Below, one piece after another: positions 9,443 through 18,286 of a stretch of 64,000 bases of DNA. Every line of letters begins with the position of its first letter. The first letter of the stretch is position 1. The notes below the pieces were generated by a model. That model saw nothing but the letters and a program-made list of their open reading frames with translations, had not been told where the DNA came from and did no database searches. The position numbers and the translations under genes were made by a program. Origin of the DNA: Devosia algicola (GTDB taxonomy: Bacteria; Pseudomonadota; Alphaproteobacteria; Rhizobiales; Devosiaceae); assembly GCF_028816455.1 (NCBI RefSeq), contig NZ_CP118246.1:2296001-2360000 (forward strand). Direction: 5' to 3'.

Positions 9443-10843
9443 ATGTCGAGGCGCGCCAACACGCGATTGGGAATATTGGCGGCAAGTCTGGCGCTTGGCC
9501 TCAGCCTGTCCCCTCCTCTGCACGCTCAGGATCAGGACCAGAACCAGCCCGGGAGCGTCGAGACCGAGGCAACGCCCTCGGCCAACGAACCCGCAATTCC
9601 CCCAGACGACAACGCCACCCCCGCCGCAACCCCGACCGAGGATGAGGCGCCACCATCGACACAAACCCCTGACCAGACCGAGGCGGACCGGGAAGCCGCA
9701 CTTGAGCAGGTGGAAAAATCAATTTCCCTGAGTCAGGACCGCGTCGACGCCCTCAAACGCGAAATTGCCGACATGGAGGGCGACCGAACCAAGCAGAATG
9801 CGGCACTTATCGCTGCCGGTCAGCGGGTCAAACTTGCCGAAATCGAGGTCGCCGACGTTGAAACACGCCTCAATGACCTGATCGTGCAGGAGTTTGAAGT
9901 TCGCGGACGCCTCGATGGTGCCGACACCGAAATTGCCAATGTGCTGGCAGCGCTGCAACGCATTTCACTCAATCCGCCGCCCGCACTGATCGTCGATCCC
10001 TCCGACGCCCTGGGCTCCGCCCGCAGCGCCATGCTGATCGCCTCTATCGCCCCGCAGCTGCGCGCCAAGGCCGAACTGGTCGCCGCCGATCTCAAACATT
10101 TGACCGAAATCAAGCAGGAAGCCCAGAAAGAAGAGCAGCTTCTAAAGGCCAATCACGCGGTTCTCGAAGAAGAGCAATTGCGCATTGCCACGCTGATCCT
10201 GGCGCGCAAGCAGGGCGTGTCGGTCATGACCGACGAATTGCGTGCCGAGGAGCAGGCGGCGGTGGAACTGGCGGCGCGCGCCAAGACGCTCAAGGAATTG
10301 ATCGACAAGCTGGGCGAGCGCATGACCAGCGTCAATGAGGCTGTCAAGGCCGCCAATACGGCATCACCCGAGGGTGCAACTGTCACATTGTCGGCAGCTG
10401 CGATTGAGATGGCGCTGGCCAACACCGCCCGCACCGAGCCCGCAGTACCCTTTTCTTCCGCCCACGGCTATCTGACCATGCCAGCCAACGGCGTCGATGT
10501 TCGCGAATATGGTGCCAGCGACGGGTTTGGCGGCATAGCACACGGCACTTCTGTCGTCACCCGTGCCGATGCTCAGGTTGTTGCGCCCGCCGACGGCTGG
10601 GTGCTTTATACCGGCCCTTACCTCAATTATGGCCAAATCGTCATTATGAATACGGGCCGGAATTATACGGTTTTGTTGGCCGGTCTTGACAAGGTGACAG
10701 CGACCATCGGCCAATTCGTTCTGATGGGCGAACCGATCGGCACCATGGGATCACGCACAATTGGCCGCACCATCACGACCAGTGCTGGCAACTCCCAGCC
10801 GACTCTTTATATTGAGCCTGCGAAAAGACAACGCGCCTATTGA
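9443..10843 (+). CDS. EnvC-like murein hydrolase activator
   Basis: A protein of about 466 residues with a signal peptide (RLGILAASLALGLSLSPPLHAQ), a Pro/Thr-rich stretch, a long coiled coil (about residues 65-320) and a C-terminal LytM/M23 domain. The LytM metal ligands are not intact: the usual HxxxD pair and HxH are replaced in GIAHGTSVVTRADAQ and NYTVLLAGL. That fits EnvC-type activators of cell-wall amidases and not an active endopeptidase. The start at 9443 has GGGAG before it; upstream in-frame codons would precede the signal peptide. The ctpA gene follows, as in other alphaproteobacteria. Confidence 0.85.
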   Translation: MSRRANTRLGILAASLALGLSLSPPLHAQDQDQNQPGSVETEATPSANEPAIPPDDNATPAATPTEDEAPPSTQTPDQTEADREAALEQVEKSISLSQDRVDALKREIADMEGDRTKQNAALIAAGQRVKLAEIEVADVETRLNDLIVQEFEVRGRLDGADTEIANVLAALQRISLNPPPALIVDPSDALGSARSAMLIASIAPQLRAKAELVAADLKHLTEIKQEAQKEEQLLKANHAVLEEEQLRIATLILARKQGVSVMTDELRAEEQAAVELAARAKTLKELIDKLGERMTSVNEAVKAANTASPEGATVTLSAAAIEMALANTARTEPAVPFSSAHGYLTMPANGVDVREYGASDGFGGIAHGTSVVTRADAQVVAPADGWVLYTGPYLNYGQIVIMNTGRNYTVLLAGLDKVTATIGQFVLMGEPIGTMGSRTIGRTITTSAGNSQPTLYIEPAKRQRAY

Positions 10844-10898
10844 CCCAACCGGCTGGTGGGCGCCCCCTCGGAACACGACACAAAGTGGATAAGCCCAG

Positions 10899-12266
10899 AT
10901 GCGTTTGACCAAGATCCGCGCCGCCGTACTAGGATTGGCGCTCCTAGTACCGGCGACCGTCCTGATTGCCCAGGAACAGCCCGCCCCGGTAGAGGCGACG
11001 GACGCCGACAAAGCTGCCACCAAGCCGCGTGATCCCAAGGAGGTCTATTCGGACCTGGCCTTGTTTGGTGAGATTTTTGATCGTATTCGCGCCGAATATG
11101 TCGATCCACCCGATGAAAAGGAACTGGTGCGTGCCGCCATCCAGGGCATGCTGACCTCGCTCGACCCACACTCCAACTATCTGCCGCCCGCCGACTATCA
11201 GGATATGCGCGAAGATACCTCGGGTGAATTTGGCGGTCTTGGGATAGAGGTGACCCAGGAGGACGGCCTCATCAAGGTTGTCTCGCCAATCGATGATTCA
11301 CCAGCTTCCCGCGCCGGCATGTTGTCCAACGATCTGATCGTCAAGTTGGATGGTGAGGACGTCAAAGGCATGTCGCTTGACGACGCTGTGGGCAAGATGC
11401 GCGGCGCCATTGGCACCTCGATTACGCTGACCGTAGTGCGTGAAGGCGTCTCTGATCCGCTCGAATTCAAACTGACCCGCGACACTATTGCCATGCGCGC
11501 AGTGCGCTGGTCGATGGAAGGCGACGTCGCGGTCCTGCGACTGTCGCGCTTCTCCGAACAGGCATTTATCGGCATTCAAAAAGCCGTCGATGGTATCTAC
11601 AAGGAGCGCAAGAATGTGCCGCCAAAGGGCATTATTCTGGATCTGCGCAACAATCCGGGTGGATTGGTCGATCAGGCTGTCTATGTCGCCGACGCTTTCC
11701 TCAAGCAGGGCGCCATTGTCCTGACCCGGGGTCGCGGCCCTCAGGATAGTGCCCGTTATGATGCCGCTCCCGATCCGCTCGACAAGGAACTGGCGGACGT
11801 GCCTCTGGTTGTGCTGATCAATGGCGGCTCGGCCTCTGCTTCCGAGATCGTCGCCGGCGCCCTGCAGGACCATAAGCGCGCAACGCTCGTGGGCAGCCGC
11901 TCTTTCGGCAAGGGGTCCGTGCAGTCGATCATATCGCTGGGTGCCGATGGTGCCATGCGACTGACCACGGCACGCTACTACACCCCCGACAATCGCTCGA
12001 TTCAGGCGCTGGGGATTCAGCCCGATATCACGGTGCTGCAAAATGTGCCGGACGATCTCAAGGGCAAGGACGAAATCATTGGCGAGGCCGGTTTGGCTGG
12101 ACACATCAAGATTGATGGACAACAGGAAACCTCTGTTGGATCATCGGTCTATGTGCCCCCAGAAAAGGCCGACGACACCCAGTTACAATATGCCATCCGC
12201 CTGATCGATGGCGAAGAAAGCGATCCGGCCTATCCACCTCATCCCACCGAGCAAGCGGCCAAATAA
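10899..12266 (+). CDS. ctpA: Carboxy-terminal processing protease (S41)
   Basis: A 455-residue periplasmic serine protease with a signal peptide (VLGLALLVPATVLIAQ). Its PDZ domain is at about residues 100-180 (GLGIEVTQEDGLIKVVSPI). The S41 core carries the catalytic Ser in NGGSASASEIVAGALQD and the catalytic Lys in RSFGKGSVQ. CtpA enzymes trim envelope proteins and often control murein hydrolases, which fits its place behind the EnvC-like gene. It is closed by a strong terminator. Confidence 0.96.
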   Translation: MRLTKIRAAVLGLALLVPATVLIAQEQPAPVEATDADKAATKPRDPKEVYSDLALFGEIFDRIRAEYVDPPDEKELVRAAIQGMLTSLDPHSNYLPPADYQDMREDTSGEFGGLGIEVTQEDGLIKVVSPIDDSPASRAGMLSNDLIVKLDGEDVKGMSLDDAVGKMRGAIGTSITLTVVREGVSDPLEFKLTRDTIAMRAVRWSMEGDVAVLRLSRFSEQAFIGIQKAVDGIYKERKNVPPKGIILDLRNNPGGLVDQAVYVADAFLKQGAIVLTRGRGPQDSARYDAAPDPLDKELADVPLVVLINGGSASASEIVAGALQDHKRATLVGSRSFGKGSVQSIISLGADGAMRLTTARYYTPDNRSIQALGIQPDITVLQNVPDDLKGKDEIIGEAGLAGHIKIDGQQETSVGSSVYVPPEKADDTQLQYAIRLIDGEESDPAYPPHPTEQAAK

Positions 12267-12311
12267 GGTGTCGTCTATGCAGGCCGATGAAGTGTGATAT
12301 GAAAAACCAGC

Positions 12312-12350
12312 GGGGGCGAAGCGGCTGATTCGCCGCTTCGCCCCCATTTT
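12312..12350 (+). terminator. Intrinsic terminator after ctpA
   Basis: A perfect 13-bp stem (GGGGGCGAAGCGG at 12312-12324 with its complement at 12333-12345) and an 8-base loop, followed by ATTTT. The T run is short but the stem is very stable. Confidence 0.8.
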
Positions 12351-12377
12351 GCGTCACACCCAAAGCGGTCTGAAACG

Positions 12378-13481
12378 ATGGCGGACAACTTAAGCACCCC
12401 ATTGCCGGGGCGAAAGAAACGGCGCCAGATGGCCAAGCGCCATTTTCCGCTGGGCCGCATACTGATCGCCCTGGTGCTTGTGCTGTCGCTTGCCTTCATT
12501 TTACGGTTGGTTCTGGTCGACGATCCTGATGGCGGGCGCCCGGTCGCCGAGGCACCGGTGAGTGCAACGCGCGAAGGCTCGGCCATGGCCAGCGCCCTTG
12601 CCCAACGACCGGTCGATGGGCCCATAACCATTACCGCCGATCCCCAGCAAGTGCCCGTACAACAAGCTCTGGCCGCGCCCGAACAGGGCAGAACCGGCGC
12701 ACTACCTGACCTCAGCGAGGAAACCAAGGACGGGCCGATCCCGCGCAAATCGGCCACCGGGGTCACCCCGTTTGCCGCCTACGCCGCACCATTTAACGCC
12801 GCCGACGTCGTGGGCAAGCCCAAGATCGCCATTATAGTTTCAGGCCTGGGGATCAATGAAAGCGGCACTATTGACGCCATTGAAGCCCTGCCGGTGGACA
12901 CCACTTTGGCCTTCGCACCCTATGGCAAGGCATTGAAATCAACCGTCGCCGCCGCCCAGAACAGTGGCCATGAAGTGTTTCTCGAAATCCCGCTCGAGCC
13001 GTTCGACTATCCAACCAATGATCCTGGGCCCCAGACCCTTTTGACCGGCGACGCACCGCGTGCCAATCTCGAAAAGCTCTTCTGGCTGATGGCCCGGTTC
13101 GGCGGCTATGTCGGCGTCATGAACAATATGGGCGCCCGCTTTACTGCCTCCGGCGGCGATTTTTCCCCGATTATGGAAGAACTGGGCACCCGTGGCCTGG
13201 GCTATATAGACGATGGCTCCTCCAACCGCTCGGTGGCACCGCAACTGGCAACCAGCAACCAGGTGCCGTTTGCCCGCGCCGACCTCCTGATCGATGACAA
13301 TCCGGCCAAGGAGCCTATCGAGGCGGCGCTGGCCCAACTCGAAGCCAAGGCCCGGCAGAACGGCAGCGCTATCGGCATTATCAGCGCCCTGCCCATTTCC
13401 ATTCGCACTGTCGCGGAGTGGTCACGCGGCCTTGCCAACAAGGGTATTGCCCTGGTGCCCGCAACCGCTCTGATGCAATAG
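12378..13481 (+). CDS. Divergent polysaccharide deacetylase family protein
   Basis: A 367-residue inner-membrane-anchored protein with a Lys/Arg-rich N-terminus, one membrane segment (ILIALVLVLSLAFILRLVLV), a low-complexity spacer and a C-terminal divergent polysaccharide deacetylase (YibQ-like) domain from about residue 150 (KIAIIVSGLGINESGTIDAIEALP, then the VFLEIPLEP segment). In this family the usual deacetylase metal ligands are not retained. It regularly sits between ctpA and rppH in Hyphomicrobiales and is thought to act in the envelope; the activity is unknown. Confidence 0.88.
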   Translation: MADNLSTPLPGRKKRRQMAKRHFPLGRILIALVLVLSLAFILRLVLVDDPDGGRPVAEAPVSATREGSAMASALAQRPVDGPITITADPQQVPVQQALAAPEQGRTGALPDLSEETKDGPIPRKSATGVTPFAAYAAPFNAADVVGKPKIAIIVSGLGINESGTIDAIEALPVDTTLAFAPYGKALKSTVAAAQNSGHEVFLEIPLEPFDYPTNDPGPQTLLTGDAPRANLEKLFWLMARFGGYVGVMNNMGARFTASGGDFSPIMEELGTRGLGYIDDGSSNRSVAPQLATSNQVPFARADLLIDDNPAKEPIEAALAQLEAKARQNGSAIGIISALPISIRTVAEWSRGLANKGIALVPATALMQ

Positions 13482-13493
13482 AAAGACTTTTCC

Positions 13494-14030
13494 ATGCACG
13501 CCACGCCTGACCGGCTATCCATGCCCTATCGCGATTGCGTCGGCATCGCCCTGTTCAATGCTCAGGGCAGTGTGTTCATCGGCCGCCGCATGCCCGAAAC
13601 CGATCCCGAAGACACAGCCGAAACTGACGCACCCTGGCAAATGCCCCAGGGCGGTATCGACAAGGGTGAGGACGCCCTCAAGGCAGCGCTGCGCGAACTG
13701 CATGAAGAAACCAATGTGACCAGCGTCAGCCTATTGGCCGAAGCGCCTGAGTGGATCTATTACGACCTGCCCGACGCCGCACTGGGCATTGCCCTCAAGG
13801 GCAAATATCGCGGCCAGCGCCAGCGCTGGTTTGCCTTCGCCTTTACCGGCGCGGACACTGAAATTGATGTTGAGACGCCCGGTGGCGGTACGTTCAAGGT
13901 TGAGTTTGACGCCTGGCGCTGGGAGAGACTGAGCCGCACCCCGCAACTGATTGTGCCATTCAAGAAAGACGCCTATGAAAAGGTCGTCGCCGCCTTCGCC
14001 GACATCCCGCAACGCCTGAAGAGGGCCTAG
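13494..14030 (+). CDS. rppH: RNA pyrophosphohydrolase
   Basis: A 178-residue Nudix enzyme that removes pyrophosphate from mRNA 5' ends and starts 5'-dependent decay. The Nudix box [20 protein letters not shown] matches GX5EX7REUXEE, and WQMPQGG before it is typical of RppH. It is 12 bases downstream of the deacetylase gene and 4 bases upstream of the racemase gene. Confidence 0.95.
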   Translation: MHATPDRLSMPYRDCVGIALFNAQGSVFIGRRMPETDPEDTAETDAPWQMPQGGIDKGEDALKAALRELHEETNVTSVSLLAEAPEWIYYDLPDAALGIALKGKYRGQRQRWFAFAFTGADTEIDVETPGGGTFKVEFDAWRWERLSRTPQLIVPFKKDAYEKVVAAFADIPQRLKRA

Positions 14031-14034
14031 AGCG

Positions 14035-14727
14035 ATGAAAACTATTGGTCTTCTCGGGGGCATGAGTTGGGAATCCACCGCTTATTATTATCGCGTTCTC
14101 AATCAGGAAACCGCCCGACGACGAGGCGGTCTGCATTCGGCGCCGCTGATTATTCATTCGGTTGATTTTGCCGAGATTGAAGCCCTGCAGCGCAGCGGCG
14201 ACTGGGCCGCAGCGGGAAAAATCCTGCATCGCGTCGCCCATAACCTTGTCGATGCCGGTGCCCAAGTGCTGGGCCTTGCCACCAACACCATGCATATTGT
14301 CGCTGATGCCATCCGCGCTGATCTGAATGTGCCGTTTGTCCACATTGCTGATCCCACCGCCGATGCGCTACTTGCCGATGGCTTTGACACGGTTGGTCTG
14401 CTTGGCACGCGTTTCACCATGGAGATGGATTTTTACCGCGACCGGCTGACGGCAGCGGGGCTGAAGGTGCTGATCCCTGACGTTGATCGCACCAATCTCA
14501 ATGCCATCATCTACGAGGAATTGTGCCTCGGCATCGTAACACCGCGCTCGCGTCAGACCTATGTCGAGGCAATCGAGCGGTTGCAGCGTTTTGGTGCCCA
14601 GGCGGTCATATTGGGCTGCACCGAGATCGACATGTTAATCGACGATGAAGTGAGCCCCCTACCTACCTACGATACCACCGCGCTACACGCCAAGGCGCTG
14701 ATTGATGCCGCCTTGACCCAGGCATAG
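14035..14727 (+). CDS. Aspartate/glutamate racemase family protein
   Basis: A 230-residue member of the Asp/Glu racemase superfamily (YgeA/RacX-like). The opening IGLLGGMSWEST and the second catalytic motif LGCTEI are clear. The first catalytic position, Cys in classical racemases (CNT), is Thr here (LATNTMH). A Thr/Cys pair is known from an E. coli enzyme that acts mainly on the L-isomers, so this protein may be a one-direction racemase rather than a D-Glu supplier for cell wall. It closes the housekeeping run. Confidence 0.85.
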   Translation: MKTIGLLGGMSWESTAYYYRVLNQETARRRGGLHSAPLIIHSVDFAEIEALQRSGDWAAAGKILHRVAHNLVDAGAQVLGLATNTMHIVADAIRADLNVPFVHIADPTADALLADGFDTVGLLGTRFTMEMDFYRDRLTAAGLKVLIPDVDRTNLNAIIYEELCLGIVTPRSRQTYVEAIERLQRFGAQAVILGCTEIDMLIDDEVSPLPTYDTTALHAKALIDAALTQA

Positions 14728-14852
14728 TCCCACCATCAGACCACCTCAGGCTCTGCCAGTTCGAACAATCGAGAACAAAATCGGCGCCAACATGTCTTGC
14801 GACTCGCCCTTCTGCTGAGGTACTGGAAAAATGGTCGCACTAGTGCGCCGGT

Positions 14853-15604
14853 TCAGGATTCAGGTGATAAATCCACGCCCGCTTCCGATTGGAAAAAGCT
14901 ATTGGCCCGGCGAAGATGGCCGGTCATCGCGGTCGCAGCCCCATCTGCATCGCCCGATGAGATCGCCTGGAATATGCGTTCGTGCTCTTCAATGGTCACG
15001 CGCTCCGCCCCGCGTACGGCAACCAGGTCGTGCTTGAAGCGCGACAGCCACTCCAGAATGCCGCGCAACGTCGCGACAATGAGCCTGGTTGCCGCTCATT
15101 TCAGCGATCTTCACGTGGAAGGCGATGTCGGTAGCAACAAATTTCGGAGACTGCCTGGTCATCCCCTGAAAGGTCTTCAATATTGCGCCAAGGCTCTTCA
15201 ATGTCGCTGGCAGTTGCACGCTTGGCCGCGAGCGCAACAAGGCCAGTTTCCATGAAAATTCTGGCCTCCTTCAAATCCTCCATGCCACGCTGGTTTGTTG
15301 CCAGCATCATGACCATCGCATTTGAGACCTGATCGATAATCTGATCGGCGGTTGGCTCAACGACGCGCGCCCGCTCACCATGCGAAATAATCACCAGGCC
15401 CATCTGCTGCAATGTCAGCATGGCTTCCCGGATTGCCGGACGACCGACCCCGAACCGCTCCATGAGCTCCCGCTCCGACGGCAGTTGCGCTCCGGCCGGA
15501 TATTCCTGCGAAGAAATCGCCGCGATCAGCCGATCAAGGATTTCCTGATAGAGTTTTTTCTTCTTGAGCGGCTCAACGCCAAGCCGACTATGGGTGATTG
15601 TCAA
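14853..15604 (-). CDS. GntR family regulator, FadR/FCD type (frame broken twice)
   Basis: A winged-helix regulator of about 249 residues. The DNA-binding part (YPAGAQLPSERELMERFGVGRPAIREAM) is intact; the FCD ligand domain is split over three frames. Removing one base at 15192-15193 (AGGCTC on the plus strand) and one at 15084-15085 (GAGCCT) restores it, including DIAFHVKIAEMSGNQ and the AISSGDADGAATAMTGHLR end. Both belong to the GAGCT insertion set. The start is uncertain: TTG 15604 has AAGG before it and GTG 15646 is further upstream. No target gene is adjacent in the same orientation. Confidence 0.85.
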
Positions 15605-15810
15605 TTCATGGCACCTTTCCAGTTCTGCAGTGTAACGACCTAGCACCTGACAACCAGATGCATAATAGCGCCACCTGAATAAAATTCCAACTGGTATGAT
15701 GACACTATCTCGTGCTACCGCTAAACATGTCGAATCGGACGCGGCTCAATCGAGGAACGCCCGACGAATGCCAAGGCTGGTGAAGAGAAAACAAAAACAC
15801 ACGAAGTGTG

Positions 15811-15888
15811 TGGTAGCGAAGCCCAGATTTGAACTGGGGACACACGGATTATGATTCCGCTGCTCTAACCAACTGAGCCTACTCCGCC
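15811..15888 (-). tRNA. tRNA-Met (CAT), with one extra base in the D-arm junction
   Basis: The minus strand reads as a complete tRNA with encoded CCA (15813-15811), T-arm stem CCCAG/CTGGG, and anticodon stem GCGGA/TCCGT around the loop ATCATAA, giving anticodon CAT. The sequence closely resembles elongator tRNA-Met of alphaproteobacteria. It is 78 nt instead of 77: where nearly all such tRNAs have GTAGCTCAG after the acceptor stem, this reads GTAGGCTCAG (15878-15879 on the plus strand). This is the same GAGCT insertion found in the protein genes. tRNA-Ile with lysidine is the alternative for a CAT anticodon. Confidence 0.93.
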
Positions 15889-15905
15889 CCAAGGGGCCGC
15901 GATGA

Positions 15906-15931
15906 ACAAGAGCTGATCGGCAAGCTCTTGT
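15906..15931 (-). repeat. 9-bp inverted repeat in the pre-tRNA leader
   Basis: ACAAGAGCT at 15906-15914 is a perfect inverted copy of AGCTCTTGT at 15923-15931, with an 8-base loop. It lies between the tRNA promoter and the tRNA 5' end, so it would form a hairpin in the 5' leader removed by RNase P. Both arms contain an intact GAGCT pentamer. Confidence 0.6.
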
Positions 15932-15944
15932 GCGGTGCGTCGAC

Positions 15945-15973
15945 TTATTAGATTTGCGCTCAAGCCCTGTCAA
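15945..15973 (-). promoter_or_regulatory. Sigma-70-type promoter for tRNA-Met
   Basis: On the minus strand TTGACA (15973-15968), a 17-base spacer and TAATAA (15950-15945) form a near-consensus promoter. The start of transcription would be near 15938, about 50 bases before the tRNA. It is the best promoter match seen in the window. Confidence 0.75.
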
Positions 15974-16008
15974 GGCTTCAAAGCGGAGCGTGTCCGGTCA
16001 AATACAGT

Positions 16009-17226
16009 CTAGCGCTTGAGGGCATTGAGCAACAAGCCCGAAACGTAGCCATCGGCGGGCAAGCCGTGGCGCTTTTGGTAGGCAATGACAGCGGCGCGGG
16101 TTTTGGGGCCGATAACGCCATCGGCAGCCCCCACTGAATAGCCTGCCTTATTCAGGCGCTGCTGCAATTCCACCCTTTGGCTGGCCCCTAGGCCGTAATT
16201 GCCAGCAGGCCATGGCGTGGCAAAATCACCGCCACCAATGATCCGGTCGGCCAGATGCCCGACGGCCAGCGCATAGCTGTCCGAATTATTATATCGTTTG
16301 ATCACGTCAAAATTCGGCGTCAGCAAAAACACCGGCCCAGTTGCCCCGGCAGGCATATAAAGCCGGGTGATATCGCTTGGACGCGGAAACGGGCGGCCCG
16401 ACACGCGCTGGATGCCCATATTTTCCCACGTCGCGATGCTGACCTTGCCCATACCGCGCGCCCGGTCGAAATCAAAACCGCTTGGCAACCTGACCTCATA
16501 GCCCCAGGTTTCACCGTATTGCCAGCCAAACGACTTTAGATAATTGGCGGTGGAGCCCAAGGCGTCGGGCACCGATTTCCAGATATCCTTGCGCCCGTCG
16601 CCATTATAATCGACCGCGTAGCGCATATAGCTTGATGGCATGAACTGGGTATGCCCCATGGCACCAGCCCACGAGCCAACCATGTTGTTGGGCGTAATGT
16701 TGCCGTCCGAAATGATGCGCAGAGCAGTCAGCAACTCACCCTTGAAATAACTGGCGCGATAGCCACCTTCGGTCAGAGACGCCAGTGCGTGAATGGTGTT
16801 ATTGCCCCCCATGAACCCCCCATAATTGGTTTCCATGCCCCAAATGGCCAACACAATTTCGGGCTGCACCCCATAACGCTGGGCCGCCCCCGCCAGCGTC
16901 TGAGACCACTCGCTGCGCATCGCACGCCCCTTGCGCGCCTGGGAGTCGGTCACGCGCTTGTTGAGATAGTCGGCAACCGTGCTGGTGAATTCAGGCTGTT
17001 TGCGGGTCAATTCCATGACCTTGGGCAGAAACCGGTAATTGGCAAACGCTGCATCAAAGGCCGAACGGCTGACGCCACGAGCCGCAGCCTCGGGCCATAG
17101 CGAGCGCACAAAACTGGTGCTATTGGCCATCGCGGCGCCCGTACCGCTCATCCCCAGAACCGCCACGAGCGCCAAGTTGCGAATGGTCGCCACAAGGGCG
17201 TGATATTTTTCGGTTCCAACCAGCAT
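16009..17226 (-). CDS. Lytic murein transglycosylase (MltB type) with peptidoglycan-binding domain
   Basis: A protein of about 405 residues with a signal peptide (IRNLALVAVLGMSGTGAAMA). The MltB-like domain has the catalytic Glu in AIWGMETNYGGFMGGNN and the AMGHTQFMPSSYMRYAVDYN substrate motif. A C-terminal PG_binding_1 domain (LQQRLNKAGYSVGAADGVIG) occupies the last 60 residues. It cleaves glycan strands to 1,6-anhydro-muropeptides in the periplasm. ATG 17226 is chosen because GAGG lies six bases upstream. It is convergent with nothing and stands apart from the sugar operon. Confidence 0.92.
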   Translation of the reverse strand: MLVGTEKYHALVATIRNLALVAVLGMSGTGAAMANSTSFVRSLWPEAAARGVSRSAFDAAFANYRFLPKVMELTRKQPEFTSTVADYLNKRVTDSQARKGRAMRSEWSQTLAGAAQRYGVQPEIVLAIWGMETNYGGFMGGNNTIHALASLTEGGYRASYFKGELLTALRIISDGNITPNNMVGSWAGAMGHTQFMPSSYMRYAVDYNGDGRKDIWKSVPDALGSTANYLKSFGWQYGETWGYEVRLPSGFDFDRARGMGKVSIATWENMGIQRVSGRPFPRPSDITRLYMPAGATGPVFLLTPNFDVIKRYNNSDSYALAVGHLADRIIGGGDFATPWPAGNYGLGASQRVELQQRLNKAGYSVGAADGVIGPKTRAAVIAYQKRHGLPADGYVSGLLLNALKR

Positions 17227-17341
17227 GACAGGCCTCATAGTCTCGTGTGATGCGCGCGGGCGCCAAAACGCGCGCCGCCGGACGCGCCCTTTCCCACAAC
17301 GACGCGCTATCACACGATTAACCTATGACGTTAAGATGGCG

Positions 17342-18286
17342 CTAAGGATGCATATCGCGTGCGATCACATCTTCGCCAGCCATTTGAGCAGGGTCGGTCA
17401 AGGATAGCGCGGCAGTACCGCCCGGCCCCTGCACCGACCGACTGCCCAGCGCGACTGCTGCCGACAGACATTGTTGCGCAGGTTCGCCATCAAGCCAGGC
17501 ATGAATAAATCCGGCGTTGAACGCGTCGCCAGCACCCGTTGTATCAACCACCGCAACCTTGGGCGCCCCGATTTTTTGCCGGATCGTCCCTTTGGCATAA
17601 ATCGCCCCTTCGGCACCCAGCTTCAGCGCAACAACGGGAAAATGCTGCGCCAGGATATTTAAGGCCGACGCCGCATCGGTGTGCCCGGTAATGGCGCGGG
17701 CCTCTTCCAGATTGGGTAGAAACAGGTCGACACCTGCGCAGATCGATAGCAGACCCGAACTGTGAATAAGCGCGGAATCCCAACTCGGATCCAACGACAC
17801 GCTCATGCCGTGCCGCTTGGCCAGTCTCACCAGATCCGGATGATCGGCCAGCGTGGCAAATTCGGCGATGTGCAAATGGGCCGCCTCAACTCCTGATAGG
17901 GCCGCATTGAGCGCCATGGGAAGCGCCGACCCGGCACGACGCGACAGAAACGCGCGATCGTCGCCATGCGCCATAACCACGGTAATCTGCGGCCCTGCAT
18001 CAGCATGCCGTTCGACTAGCGCCATATCAAGTCCGGCCACGGCGAACTGGCTTTCAAGCGCCATCGACACCGGGTCCATACCAAACCGACTCAGCAGAAT
18101 GGCCCGGCGGCCAAGCGCCTGCAAATGCGCAGCAGCGATAAAGGCGCCGCCACCCAGCACGCTATTCATCCCCGATGCATAGACTTCCTGCCCCAGGCAG
18201 GGCATCGCGGGCAGGCCCGAAAACACCAGGTCACAATAGATTCGACCCGCGCAAATAACCGCGGGCCGGTCCGGACAGCTTCTCAT
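17342..18286 (-). CDS. PfkB family carbohydrate kinase
   Basis: A 314-residue ribokinase-fold kinase. The C-terminal signature DTTGAGDAFNAGFIHAW contains the catalytic Asp and the anion hole; the N-terminal GG motif is SVLGGGAFIAAAHLQALG. The start overlaps the ABC ATPase stop (ATGA), and it is the last gene of the five-gene leftward sugar operon. It probably phosphorylates the sugar, or sugar part, brought in by the transporter. The specific sugar cannot be told. Confidence 0.9.
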   Translation of the reverse strand: MRSCPDRPAVICAGRIYCDLVFSGLPAMPCLGQEVYASGMNSVLGGGAFIAAAHLQALGRRAILLSRFGMDPVSMALESQFAVAGLDMALVERHADAGPQITVVMAHGDDRAFLSRRAGSALPMALNAALSGVEAAHLHIAEFATLADHPDLVRLAKRHGMSVSLDPSWDSALIHSSGLLSICAGVDLFLPNLEEARAITGHTDAASALNILAQHFPVVALKLGAEGAIYAKGTIRQKIGAPKVAVVDTTGAGDAFNAGFIHAWLDGEPAQQCLSAAVALGSRSVQGPGGTAALSLTDPAQMAGEDVIARDMHP

